64,000 nucleotides of DNA, from NCBI GenBank assembly GCA_037013555.1, contig JASUAD010000009.1:58489114-58553113 (forward strand), in the 5' to 3' direction. The notes beneath the pieces are model-generated. The model saw only the letters and a list, made by a program, of their open reading frames with translations, was not told the DNA's origin and searched no databases. Both the position numbers and the translations under genes were made by a program. Below are positions 32,636 to 43,678 of the stretch, piece after piece. The first letter of the stretch is position 1. Every line of letters begins with the position of its first letter. This DNA comes from Sextonia rubra (taxonomy: Eukaryota > Streptophyta > Magnoliopsida > Laurales > Lauraceae).

Positions 32636-34996
32636 CTAATTCTCTGTGAAAATTTTGAGAGCTCTTGGCATTGGAGGGATGTTTACCTCTGTTACACCCT
32701 CCAGAATCTGAACGACCTGCCCCATCGATGGCCGATCATCTTCATTGTCTTGGATACACCAACAAGCAACTCTAGAAGCCCTACCAAGTTCTTCCACGGT
32801 GGCATTTCCTTTCAATCGGTTATCCAACAGGGCATGAAATTCACCATCAATTATTTTTCCTGCGGCCCAAGTAGGAAAAAATGTTGGTTGTCCATCCAGC
32901 AAATGCTTTGAGTTTCTCTTCCCCGAGATGATTTCGAAAAGCATCATTCCATAGCTATAAACATCAGCTTTCGGTGTGATAGCGACACCCGAAATCCACT
33001 CTGGTGCAAGATAGCCAATGGTTCCTCTCATAGATGTCAAAACCCGGCTAAATTCCCGCCCAACAAGCTTTGCCATACCAAAGTCTGCCACCTTGGGCAT
33101 AAACGAAGAATCCAAAAGCACGTTTTCTGGTTTGATATCACAGTGTATGATTCGTTCTCTGCATTTTTCATGAAGATAGGCTAACCCTCTAGCAGTTCCA
33201 AGAGCAATTTGGTATCTTGTATTCCAATCTAAAGTCTCAGAGTTCTCATGAAATAGTTGAGAACCTAGAGAACCTTTCGGCATATAATCGTAAATTAGCA
33301 TTCTCCTATCACCTTGAGAGCAGAACCCACGAAGGCGAATGAGATTAACATGCTGAATTGCTCCGATCGTGCTCACTTCTGCTCGGAACTGCTTCTCTCC
33401 TTGTCGAAAGCCTTCTAGTTTCTTCACAGCTACCGGAGTTGAATCAGACAAACTCCCTCGAAAAACAGATCCAAAACTTCCTCCCCCAAGTTTCTCTGAG
33501 AAATTTTTGGTAATGGTCTGTATTTCTCTGTAGGTAAATGAGACCAAAGAGCCTTGAACCTTCTTCAAAGACAGTAGTCGTTGTCTCCTTCGGTACATCC
33601 AAATGAACAAAATGGCGATGCTAAATACACATACACACCCAACCACCACACCTATAATAACCCAACGAACCCATACCTTCTTTTGGCTTGGATCCTTCAG
33701 ATCAATTGCTGCGAGGCGAAGATAAAGATTCCCTCCTCCAGCATCGCCCTCTGACATCTGTTTCAGATTGATCAAATCACCGTTCCATACAGAGCACCTA
33801 CTATCATATGCATAAGCAGTGCAAGAACAGTTGTTCAAGCAATACAATTCGCATTCTTCTGCGCTCCTGACAGTCGTCAATGACTGCTGATTCACTGGCA
33901 ACTGCACGTTGCGCATCACAAAGAACCCATCTTTTTCCGCATCGACGGAGGTGTTCCCTCCACATTGCAAGGGGGTTCTTCTCTTGCATCCGCCTGACCA
34001 AATGCTCGAATTCCAATCTTTCAGAGATCCTGGCTCGAAACCACGCAAACAGGAACAAAAGGCCAGGGCAGATTGTGGCTGGGAGCATATCCCGAACGAG
34101 CTGCAGAAGGAATAAATCTCACATCGAGATGTAGGCATAGCCCAAAAACAATTCCATGTTTTGGAAGACCCCAACAGTGTGCATTGCTGAACTTGCCCCA
34201 GTAAGCCCATTACACTTCTTGTCATAGAGGTTTTATCCAAAAACTCATAGGTGGCATAGGTCCTGTTTTGTGTCTCTACAAGAGTCATTTTGTAGGGTTG
34301 ATCTGCAGCCATTCCAGGAACTGAGCTGAAAGCCTGCCCAGTCCAAACTCCACTTTGCCAATAAATTATAGATCTATTCCACATAAAAACGAACTGATTG
34401 ATTCCAGAAGGGTCCATCTCCTGTGAAAACAGCCCAGGAGCTGGATCTTCTGCACTTTTCCATGACGTAAGCCGCTGCCTTTCTCCAGTAATTTTGTTCC
34501 TCCCAACCCGTCCTCCTGGTAGCCATGTATCGGTTGGATAATCAAAGCTCTGCCAAATAAGATCAGAGGAATTTGACGTATCTCTCAAAACAAGATTTCC
34601 ACTGTCAAGAAGTTCTGCAGTGGTGGAATTTGAGCCAATTGAGGATATATTGGTGGACCATACTGTCGAGTTCGACTGATTCAAAAGGACTAGATTGCCA
34701 TCTTGATTGATTCTTAGCTCAGAGTTCTTGTTTGAGATTGGTGTTTCTCTGTTTGCTACCCAAACCACATTTTCTGGGAACTGTTTGTACCATATGCCTA
34801 TGTAGTAGTTCTGAGACTTACCAGGGGTGAAGAAACCCAACTCAAAGATGCCACCTTTGGAGGATATGGTCTGGTTTCCAGAGAAAACTTGGCCGCGAGA
34901 GATGGTTTCTGCTGCAGTGGAGACATGGGGCTTGGAGAAGAAGAGGAGAGGCAGCAGAACAGTGAGGGAGAACCATGACTTGATTCTTCTTTCCAT
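32636..34996 (-). CDS. G-type lectin S-receptor-like serine/threonine kinase (At2g19130 type)
   Basis: Single uninterrupted frame of 786 residues. The ATG at 34996 opens a signal peptide (residues 1 to about 28, hydrophobic core LTVLLPLLFF). Then come a bulb-type mannose-binding lectin domain (about 30-155; GNLVLL, DSGNLVLRD, WQSFDYPTDTWLPG), an S-locus glycoprotein region (about 205-320), a Cys-rich PAN-like module (about 340-428), a transmembrane helix (446-467) followed by RRRQR, and a kinase domain (about 503-768). Kinase landmarks: Gly loop GGGSFG 504-509, Lys525 in VAVK, Glu540, HCD 618-620, DFG 638-640, APEW 664-667. Cys replaces Arg before the catalytic Asp, so it is a non-RD kinase, as in many plant immune receptors. 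The family is usually intronless and about 800-850 residues; this copy has a short C-terminal tail. The ligand is unknown; the expected site is the plasma membrane. It is the only intact gene in the window. Confidence 0.95.
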   Translation of the reverse strand: MERRIKSWFSLTVLLPLLFFSKPHVSTAAETISRGQVFSGNQTISSKGGIFELGFFTPGKSQNYYIGIWYKQFPENVVWVANRETPISNKNSELRINQDGNLVLLNQSNSTVWSTNISSIGSNSTTAELLDSGNLVLRDTSNSSDLIWQSFDYPTDTWLPGGRVGRNKITGERQRLTSWKSAEDPAPGLFSQEMDPSGINQFVFMWNRSIIYWQSGVWTGQAFSSVPGMAADQPYKMTLVETQNRTYATYEFLDKTSMTRSVMGLLGQVQQCTLLGSSKTWNCFWAMPTSRCEIYSFCSSFGICSQPQSALAFCSCLRGFEPGSLKDWNSSIWSGGCKRRTPLQCGGNTSVDAEKDGFFVMRNVQLPVNQQSLTTVRSAEECELYCLNNCSCTAYAYDSRCSVWNGDLINLKQMSEGDAGGGNLYLRLAAIDLKDPSQKKVWVRWVIIGVVVGCVCVFSIAILFIWMYRRRQRLLSLKKVQGSLVSFTYREIQTITKNFSEKLGGGSFGSVFRGSLSDSTPVAVKKLEGFRQGEKQFRAEVSTIGAIQHVNLIRLRGFCSQGDRRMLIYDYMPKGSLGSQLFHENSETLDWNTRYQIALGTARGLAYLHEKCRERIIHCDIKPENVLLDSSFMPKVADFGMAKLVGREFSRVLTSMRGTIGYLAPEWISGVAITPKADVYSYGMMLFEIISGKRNSKHLLDGQPTFFPTWAAGKIIDGEFHALLDNRLKGNATVEELGRASRVACWCIQDNEDDRPSMGQVVQILEGVTEVNIPPMPRALKIFTEN

Positions 34997-35089
34997 GTCT
35001 GTTGAATGAAAATAGCACTAAGGTTCATTGTATTTGAGGAAGAACATTAAAGAAGAACATTGTCAGATATCTAATCTAAAAAGTTAGTT

Positions 35090-35950
35090 GAATCATTAAT
35101 GTATTGTTTAATCATTAATTCATTTGTAGTCTAAAGGAGACTTCCACCATTTGTCGTGTAAAGAAGACTGACTTGGAAATCTTGAATTTTGCTTCACAGT
35201 AGGCGTATATTATATTTAGGTCTTGTTGCTTTCGTTATCAATACACAAAATTCAATTTCAGTGACATGATAGATTGACAAAAATGAAAGAAATTGACATA
35301 GAAATGACGGCCTCCATTGGCACCTAATGCCTATTTGATTTGTCTAAGGACATGGTTCGATATGTAAAATAGAGTAGGATAAATCTAAAATTAAAAGTTA
35401 TAATGACTTTTTAATTTTAATTGTTTGATAAAAATTATTTTTAACTTTTTATATAAAAATAAATATTTTTTTAAATTTTAATATTTTTTATTTTTAAAAA
35501 AATATTTAAAATTTTAATATTTAACTTTATTTTACTTTACTTTACCTCATATCCATATATATTCTTAAAAAGAAGAGAAACATGCCAGACTTGGATGATG
35601 TTACGTTGCCTTGTTTACGAGGCAACACCAACAGAGACCCATCATTAATGTAGTGGTTGAATCATTAATTCATTTGCAGTCTTCCAGGAAACTTCCTTGG
35701 AAATCTTGAATTTTGGTTCATAGTAAGATATTATATTTAGGTCTTGTTGCTTTCTTTATCAATACGTGAAATTCAATTTCAGTGACTCGATAGATTGACG
35801 AAAATGAACGAAATTGACGTAGAAATGACGTCTTCTATGGTCACCCAACACCTGTCTGGTTTGTTTAAGTATAAGAGAGAGATGCCGGCCTTCGATGATG
35901 CTACGTTGTCCTTATTTACGAGACAAGACAAACAGAGAACCCAACCCCTA
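35090..35950. repeat. Imperfect segmental duplication upstream of the kinase gene
   Basis: Copy 1 (about 35090-35345 plus 35570-35630) and copy 2 (about 35640-35945) share long blocks: GAATCATTAATTCATTTG, GGAAATCTTGAATTTT, TTAGGTCTTGTTGCTTTC, AATTCAATTTCAGTGAC and GATAGATTGAC.AAAATGAA, then ATGCC(A/G)G.CTT.GATGATG.TACGTTG. Copy 1 is interrupted by about 220 bases of very AT-rich DNA (about 35348-35568) that copy 2 lacks. Both copies lie in the presumed promoter side of the kinase. Confidence 0.85.
35815..35830. promoter_or_regulatory. Paired TGACG motifs (as-1-like)
   Basis: TGACGTAGAAATGACG: two TGACG cores 11 bases apart, with a third TGACG about 18 bases to the left. TGA-type bZIP factors bind such pairs (as-1 spacing is 12 bases start to start). 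The matching place in the other duplicate copy (35300-35315) has one core changed to TGACA. It lies about 820 bases upstream of the kinase ATG. The role is inferred only from the motif. Confidence 0.4.
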
Positions 35951-38900
35951 CGCTGAATTTAAAAGACGTACGTGTACAAAAAAGTCAAGAATCCATGTGG
36001 TTGGGTGTGTTAGGTTACTTCCAAATGAAGCAGGGTGAAGGGACAAATTAGGAGGAAAAAAAAAACAAAAAAATACAAAAGAGTAAAAGTAAAATAATAA
36101 AAAGTGATAATTTTTTGTCATTTATTGAAAATAAGAATATAATTATTTTTTATTTTTTCAATAATAATACATAGAAAAGTAATTTTTTACTTCTTTGGTA
36201 AAAAGTAAAGGTGTTTTTTTATATGAAAGTTTTTTTTATTTGATCGCTTTTATTTTAGGAATTTTTACAAAAAAAATTAAGCATAAACCCTAATTAAACA
36301 GATTGATTAAGAAATATATGAAAACATAGAATTAGGGTGATGATATTATTAGGGCTCGTTAAGGATAAACTTCTCCTTTTTGGACGATATCATTAGGGCC
36401 AGTTATTTTTTATCTTCTTTATCACACATTGTTAGGGCATTCCCCATTTCTCCTCATTTTTAATTTTTTCATATCCGCTTTGAATGACATCATTAGGGAA
36501 TTTTTCAAGAAATCTTTCGATTTTTCCATCTCTCCCTCGATGGTATGAGGGACAGCGGCAATCTTTGAGCTCCTCATGTTTGCATGCCTTCTCTCATCAC
36601 CCCACCCCCACTGCATCCTTATTTTGCTATTACTTCCACAGCACCATTCTTTGACCATCTCATTTGAATAAAAGATCAAGGTGCATTTTCTTTGTCTTTT
36701 CACCATTTCTCTATACAATATAGAGAATAGATTGGAGATTTTGGAACGAGGTTTCTTTTCATAATCATGTCGATTCCCTCCTATATCTAAACATGGTTTT
36801 TTTTTGTATTATTATCAATATTGGATTGGAGACATGGGGATTTGGTTTGTTAATTTGCTTAGTTGAGTTAAAGGTCTAAAGAAATCAAATATCAGTTTCG
36901 AGGGATGGTTTTTTCCTTTTTCTTTTTTTTTTCTTTTTTTTTGTTAGGAATAGTGGAAATGCCTCTTTTGTGGAAAACATGAAATAACTCTGGGTCTCTA
37001 TGTAGTTCCCTTATTTTTATGTTTGAAAGAAAAATCTACAATCTTAGAAAGAGTTAAAAATATAAACCCATGGCATGCATTTTCTTGTGCTTAGATCTCT
37101 ATCAAATATATAGAACCTACACATAAATCCACATTAATCAACACGCATAAACATAGAACACTCTTCATAAAAAGGTATGTGAATTCTATTGAATTGCATT
37201 TTTGTGTAGGTTTATAAGGCAGTCATGAACTTGAGCTTTTTGGTTGTAACCCATGGAGACATGTTGGAGTGTTGAACATGAGAAATTAAAGAACATGTAC
37301 TTGATGAATTACTCAAAAATGGGCCCCCATTTAATGAAATGGGGTGGGTCTTTTTGAGCACTAAATAAAGAAAAATGCAGTGTATGAAAGATGTTGGATA
37401 AATATGTTATAGTAACTGGGTTGGTTTATTCGAGTTGCCACGGACTAGGATTGTACCTGGGATTTTTAAGTGCATGGAAAGGGTATGATGTCAGAAGAAA
37501 GTGTTGCTTTTTTCTATTCAAACATGCAATGAAGTCTTACTTTTTTTTTTGTGATTTTTACTTTAAGTTGTATGGAAATTTCTAATAATTCCTTAAAAAT
37601 GCATCATCTTATGTATATTCTATGGTATTTTTAGACTTATGCATTAAAAATCTCTTCATTTAGTTAAAAATCATGTGTTTATGGATTTGCATCATTGTAG
37701 TGTTTTCTTGCAAAAATCATTGAAAATCAACACATTTTTGTAAAATCATGAAACTTTCCATTTTTAAAATTCCATTTTAGAAGGTTTTTCAAAATCTTTG
37801 TTTTATGATATAATTTGAAATCATCATTAGTTAAATTGTGAGCAATAATGTAGTTTGAGGTTACCATTTTTGTGAATTGGGCCCACATTAATGCATTTGC
37901 TACTTTTGGTTAAAATTATCATTTTAATTAAAAGTTGCTTTTGTGTCTAGGGAAAATTGAAGACAAGGGTCCCACTCTTCAAATTGTTGCATGAATTTAA
38001 ATTTGGATTTTAGGAACTCAAATTGGAATGAAGAAAGGAAAGTTATGGTGGAGAAAATTCAAGAAAAGGAAAGTCAGAGAAGAAGAGATAAAAAATAGAA
38101 AGTTAATCCCGTTTTTATTTGGATAGCATAGATTAAAATAGTTATAACTCTCAAACCAACTGTCGGATTAGGACAATCTAGGTACTGTTGGAAGGCTCTT
38201 TTCAATTAGATATCCTTAGAATCCAAAATTGTACCAGTTAGAGCTAAAACAACAAAGTTATGACCTTGGAAAGTTGGCTATGTATTTTTAGGCTTGATTG
38301 CATAAAATTAAAGTCTTGTTTTAATTGTAAAAAGTGGGTGTAGAGCGAAATTTATACAAAAAAAGGTACAAAAAAATCTTTCTACTTAGTATTTATTCGC
38401 TAACTTTTAGCTAAAAAAGGAGACCAAACATTATAAAAAAGATTAAGGGGGGAGTTGTCTAACACACCATAAGCCCTATTTCGCTATAAATCTCTCCTCC
38501 ACCCCAAGATGGGTTAGGCCAACCCTCTTAGGTTCCATCCATTCCATCCATTTCCATTCTATCATCCTTCTCTTGTCCAATTATCCTCCCGTGGTGTGAA
38601 GCATGAAAATTAAATCCCGGATTGCAAGTAAAGTCCTGTCTCTTTCTTAATGTCTTGATTTAGGGTAAGGATATTTTCTTTTTTAGTTTTAATTATTCTT
38701 TGGGGATTATTGGTTGTATTGGTCCGTTTTATTTTAAAAGAAGCAATTAGTGAAGTTAAGGTATCTCGCTTTGGTTCGGCATCGTGTGTTTTTGTGTGGT
38801 GACAGTACGCACTTGGTGCGGTGTTTTTGTGGTCTTTTATTAATTCCACCGATATGATGCTCTAATTTCCCATAATAAAAGAAATTGGAATTCTTTGTAT

Positions 38901-39543
38901 TTTACTTTTTATCATTTATTATTATATGATTTATTTCTAATTTTCAGTTTAATGCATGGTTTATTTATTTTTCTACAATTGGTGGTTTGATGAATTTTAT
39001 GCTTTTGCAGTTTAGTAGTTTAGGTTATTTTTTAGATTAGGAATTTTAGATTAGGTTTTATTTCTGATTTGTATTTTTAATTTTAGATTTGAGATCATAA
39101 TTTAATTTAATTTTCAATTTAGTAGGACATTATTTTGAATAGATTTTATTAGGATTGTACTAGTTTTTCAATAGGATAGGTTGTGAGATATATAATTCCC
39201 TATGGATATGATCCCGACTCACTAGATAAAACTACAATTAAAGCTTTGCAATTAGGGCCATCAATCAATTCCTAAATCTAGAGATATTTGTTTTGAATTT
39301 TTTTAATAAATTCCAATTGTAGAGAAAGGATCTTACCAAATCAAGAAATTATTACTTATTCCTTCTACTTTTTCACTAAATTTCTACTTTTGATGTTGAA
39401 GGGCCTTGTTTATTATCTTTCATCTTCCATTATTTTATTTTCACTCAATTGGAAAACAATGTAAAGCCCTTCTTGAAGTTCCATGTTCTGTTGTGCGAAA
39501 GATATATGTTTTAGAACTTGTTGTTCTAAAATTCTTCAAAACA
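35951..39543. other. Intergenic AT-rich DNA with a possible old LTR remnant
   Basis: No open frame has recognisable content; the longest (36422-36718, minus) shows no domain. 36040-36260 is A/T-tract rich and contains complementary AAAAAGTGATAATTTTTT-like words. 38480-38500 has CTATAAATCTC followed by a C/T-rich leader, and 39190-39225 has TTCCCTATGGATATGATCCC and GACTCACTAG, wording common in leader regions of Tat/Athila-type gypsy LTRs; I could not find matching ends. The CACTA element inserts at its right end (39544-39546). Confidence 0.45.
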
Positions 39544-39546
39544 GTT

Positions 39547-39561
39547 CACTACACCAAAAAT
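39547..39561 (+). repeat. Left terminal inverted repeat of the CACTA element
   Basis: CACTACACCAAAAAT, matched exactly by the reverse complement of 48761-48775. Preceded by target duplication GTT. A GGAACGG word follows at 39570. Confidence 0.95.
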
Positions 39562-39619
39562 ACAATTCAGGAACGGATTATGGGCCCGGTTTTGGGCCGT
39601 TCCTAAAATGAAACGGATT

Positions 39620-40440
39620 TTATCCATTCTGCCCGAGGCCCGTTTGATCCGTTTCCACAAAATCGCACGAGGCTCGTTCTCTTCTCTTCCCTCAGCCGTT
39701 CCAAAACCTTCTCCTCTTATACTCTTTCCTCAACCTTTCCGCTCCCGATCTTCTGTTCCCACTCCTGATCTTCTACTCTCTTCTTCTTCCTGATCTTCTA
39801 CTCTCTTCTTCTTCCCGATCTTCTTCCTCAATCGTTCTTCCCGGTGCTTCCTCAACCGTCCCACTGTTATTTTCTCAAAAGGCAAGGCAAGTTAGGGTTT
39901 TTTCTTCTTCGCCATTGATGTTCTAATCGACCTCTCAACTCTTAGATTATTGTTGTTCTAATCGATCTGTTGTCTCTCGTTGGTCACAGGAGCATAGAAA
40001 AGACGGCTAGGGTTTTGTTTTCTCTAAGTCTTCTTCACATTGGTTGCTGGAGAAGAAAAGAGACGGCTAGGGTTTTGTCTTCGCCAAGTCTTCTTCACAT
40101 TGGTCGCATCTTCTGCAAATCTTCTTCTTGTCTCTCCATTGGTATAAACCCTAGCCGATTATTATAGCAAATCTTCATCTGATCTTCCTCTGTTTTGTCA
40201 GATCTGTGTTTTTTGGATGTTTTGCTTGTTTTTAGATCAATTTGTGGAGATTCATGTTGTATTCGGACATTTTTTGGGCACGTAATCAGTGCTGTTTTGG
40301 GCACGCAAATATTGGGGAAAATAGGTATTCTGGAAGACATGGGAAGAAATACCAATGGGTCTTGGCTTAATGGAGTGTGGATTCCTACCATGTTTTTTGC
40401 AGGTTTATCGGACAGTTTTATCTGAACATTTGGAATTAAG
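39620..40440 (+). promoter_or_regulatory. CACTA 5' leader-like region with a short tandem duplication
   Basis: CT-rich sequence (39670-39860) followed by two copies, about 65 bases apart, of GACGGCTAGGGTTTTG plus AAGTCTTCTTCACATTGGT (39990-40050 and 40055-40110). This looks like the 5' untranslated leader of a plant gene and could serve as a start region for transcripts through the captured exons. No start codon leads to a long frame. Confidence 0.4.
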
Positions 40441-41793
40441 CTTCAGTATGATATTAATTTGTCTGATTTCCTCTGTATGATCTCAGGACTATTTGGACCT
40501 TTTTTTTTTTTTTTTGGTCATCTGCAACAGGGATGATATTAATTTGTTGACCATCTAAAACATCTGGTTGATTGAAATGAGAAGTTCTGATTGGTAATTT
40601 TGGGCAGTACATTCAACTGGTGGCTCGTTGAAATATCGTTGTTAAAGAGAAGATCAAGAGGTAAGATCAAATGAGGAAGAAGGAAATTAAATGGTGAAGA
40701 TGAAATAAGGCTGTGAAAAAGGAAATGATAAAAGTATGTGGTGCTATAAAACGAAGTAAGAGACATGGCTGGAAAGAAATGTTATTCTTTATGCCTCTTA
40801 GGCTTTAGAAGGAAGTAGAGAGACTGGCTCAAGAGAGAAGAGAATCAGTCAAGTTTTCTCTAATTCATACAGTGCTTACGTGGCTTAATGGGAGGAGAGA
40901 AAAGAACTGTTTTTCCTCAACTGTTTTCTAGAATTAAGGAGAAAGAATAATTTCTAAAAGTAGTAGAGATACTTGATCAAATTTCCGTGGAGAACAAGTC
41001 ATCTGCATGTAATTTGCTGTCTCTAATTTTTCTAATTTAATTTGAATCTGACACATTGATAAATTTAATGGTGGAACCAACTCTCATTGCAATGATTTAT
41101 AAACCCGGTGATAAAGCAAGGGAAAAACATAATTTTGTGTAATTTTGATGGGGCCTGAGTGATTGTGATTGGGGATCCAGATTCAATATAATGGTGGCTT
41201 GTGAATTAGTTTTGATGAGTCAGGCTAAGTCAGACCTATTTTTAAAGGTACCTGAGTTGCCCTGTTTTTGACTAGGTCCCTCTTCAAAACATTGTGACTC
41301 AGCCGAGTCACAAGTTTGCTCGCTGAGTTTGCCAACCTTGGATTAGAGCAACCAAGAAGAGGCATGTGTGAGGCTAAATCAAACCTCACTCTGCTAGTTT
41401 TAATGATTCAGATTTTCCTTTTATGAAAAAAGAGGACTGGTTTGGTCTAGCAGTTATTCCATGTTTTCAGATCAATTTGTTAAAAAAAACAAGGGGGGGG
41501 GGGGGGGTGCTGGTTTGGCCTAGCAGTAACTGCCAAACCAAACCAGCCCTTTTAATATTGAGAAGAAAATAGAACAAAAGCCCTTCCATTCTTGTTACAA
41601 CTTCTTCTTTTCTTGCTACAGTTTCATTATCCTTGTTACAAACACTTCATAAGTTGTTCACTACCCAGATTGGCCCTTGATACATGCTTATCTATGTGAT
41701 CCATTCACTGCATTTTAGCATGAAATTAATCAAGAACTGTCAAGTCAGTGAAGAGATGACATATTACTAATGTTGGAACTTCTGTACTGGCAG

Positions 41794-41849
41794 GGGATTT
41801 TCTGCGTTACAGAGCTTGCGTGGTTCTTGCATCATTGAAAAACACAGAG
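41794..41849 (+). pseudogene. Exon-like segment, identity unknown
   Basis: 56 bases between an acceptor-like TACTGGCAG and a donor-like GAG|GTTTGT. One frame reads DFLRYRACVVLASLKNTE. I do not recognise the source gene. It is listed because it has the same splice-bordered look as the identified captured exons nearby. Confidence 0.35.
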
Positions 41850-42058
41850 GTTTGTGTTTATGTTTTATCCATTAATTCGTAATCCAAAAGCAATACCACA
41901 AGAATTTGCTTTTGGATGAACGTAAATTGCAGATCTGATGAACGCCGGTTTCTTTGGTAAAACTGAGGCAACAGTCTCATTTTCAAAAACAGAAATGACT
42001 TTCTTTCTTTTGTTGCTCAACTCCTATGATTAAGTAAACTTTCTTCACTGCTTTTTAG

Positions 42059-42137
42059 AGTAGATGTGAATATTGTTGACAATATACTTCCCTCTTCTGA
42101 GGATGTTTTAGCAACGCATCAGTGTTTAGTGCTCCTA
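42059..42137 (+). pseudogene. Exon-like segment, identity unknown
   Basis: 79 bases preceded by CTGCTTTTTAG and followed by the strong donor GTAAGT. One frame is open: VDVNIVDNILPSSEDVLA, then THQCLVLL. No family recognised. The spacing suggests it could splice to the Aux/IAA exon at 42363. Confidence 0.4.
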
Positions 42138-42362
42138 GTAAGTACATTCATTATACTGTCAAAGTTTCAGTTCATGAAGACCATTTGCATTTTGGTTCAC
42201 TTCTCTTTTTCCCCTTTTTCATTGAGCAACAACTTTCTGATCTTCTGCACGCTTTTACTATCATTCTTGCTGAACAACACATTCTTTTTCGTTTCAGTCA
42301 TGTAATTTTTTCTGATGTGATTTAACATGAGGGGTTGCTTGTGTTTATGTTTGACCTTTCAG

Positions 42363-42504
42363 GGCAGTGTGGTTCTCATGGAGTACCAGGCAGAGAGGGG
42401 CTGACTAAGAGTCGATTGATGGATCTTCTACATGGCTCTGAGTACGTTCTTACTTATGAAGACAAGGACGGAGATTGGATGCTTGTTGGTGATGTCCCAT
42501 GGGA
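42363..42504 (+). pseudogene. Captured Aux/IAA exon (PB1 / domain III-IV fragment)
   Basis: 142 bases with a clean acceptor (CTTTCAG) and donor (GTAAGT). The frame reads QCGSHGVPGREGL, then TKSRLMDLLHGSEYVL and TYEDKDGDWMLVGDVPW. This is the C-terminal PB1 interaction domain of auxin/IAA repressors, including the acidic DKDGDW motif used in head-to-tail oligomerisation. The GSHG.PGRE wording resembles the IAA8/9/27 group. The EAR motif, degron and downstream exon are absent, so it is a fragment only. The sequence is well conserved, with no stop, which suggests fairly recent capture. The DNA just upstream is not Aux/IAA. Confidence 0.92.
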
Positions 42505-43131
42505 GTAAGTAGAATTCTAATCCTCTTACAATTGGATTTTCACATATATGTTGAGATTTACCTGAAGATGAATGGGAGGAACTGATATTTAACCATTGCC
42601 ATCTCTACTTTGAGTAAATGCTTGGTTATTACTTTCGTTGATTGGCCATGGTATACAGTCATTCAAGCTTCAATAATCTTCTTTGATCAGTCATATCCAA
42701 TTTTGTGTTGCATTGTAGTACATGAATTGGGGTTTTGCAAGTGTGGAGGGAAAATAGATCAGAGGTCACTCAATGCTTTATGGTTTATGCGCTTAAGTGT
42801 TGAAAATCATTGCAGTAAAGTTTGTGGCTCATCTGTTTTATTGAATTCAGATCATTTAATGCTTAAATTGGGCCATATAGCGTTGCTATGCTTTGAATGA
42901 TAGTGCATATGCTGTACTTGTTTACCCACAATCGGTTGCTATTCTGGCTTGATCAATAAGATCAATCTTTTTCAAGAAAAGGGATTCTGAATTAACAAAT
43001 GTCCAAGATTGATCGCTCAGTTTGTTATCATTTGGTTTTGTGTTGGAATGCATAATGTTATTTGGTAATTCTATCAGATTGTTAGTGTTGATTCTTTGGA
43101 GAATAAAAATAAGAATAAGGCTGTGATTCCT

Positions 43132-43157
43132 TTATTATTATTATTATTATTATTATT
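43132..43157. repeat. (ATT)n microsatellite
   Basis: About eight perfect TTA/ATT units followed by T6 inside the CACTA element, in an intron-like spacer between the Aux/IAA and HHO fragments. Confidence 0.9.
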
Positions 43158-43500
43158 TTTTAATGGAACTGTTTGATATTGTTGTTGAGAGTGTTGGATC
43201 TAATGAAAACTCTGATAATTGGGTCAGATGGTTGTTGTGATCTGATTCTTGCCATTAATAATAAATTAATGACCTGAGAACATGGGCGTGTTTTAAATAC
43301 TGAACGTGTTTGTTTTTCTTTTTTATTCTATTTTATTGTCATTAGAATCTTTGTCAAATTGGAGTTGTAATTATTTGGTTTTTTTAGCTGGTCTAGCAAG
43401 AGATTGAAGAATTTCTTCCATTCTCAAGAGAGAGGAATTTATGTGTGAATTGCCCCGAATTAGCACTGGCTTCTGTCAATAAAGAGATTGAAGAGAAGAA

Positions 43501-43678
43501 ATGCTTGGGACCGGCGAATGGAACGTCGAATTCTGGGAGAGAGCATTGTACCAAAGGAGAGAGGCTAATGGAGCAGAAGCACAGACAACACAACCCCAGA
43601 GGAAAGCAAGAAGGTGCTGGTCACTGGATTTGCATCGCCGGTTTGTGAATGCTCTTCAGATGTTGGGAGGCTCTCAAG
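43501..43678 (+). pseudogene. Captured HHO/NIGT1 (GARP Myb-like) exon end
   Basis: The frame ends with QPQRKARRCWSLDLHRRFV and NALQMLGGSQ followed by a donor G|GTAATA. This is the first part of the GARP Myb-like DNA-binding domain of HRS1/HHO (NIGT1) nitrate and phosphate response repressors, cut exactly where those genes have an intron (after GGSQ). The usual Pro after WS is Leu here. The remaining half (recognition helix, SHLQKY) is absent. Upstream frames (ELALASVNKEIEEKKCLG) may be the acidic linker, but a frame change separates them from the Myb part. Confidence 0.9.

Noticed and set aside
33804..34134. Overlapping frames on both strands within the kinase gene
   Set aside because: Shadows of the 786-codon receptor kinase in other phases.
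36422..36718. 98-codon minus-strand open frame
   Set aside because: No domain, no signal of coding bias, AT-rich surroundings.
39999..40070. Telomere-like GCTAGGGTTTTG words
   Set aside because: Only two isolated copies, 65 bases apart, as part of a leader-like duplication; no TTTAGGG array.
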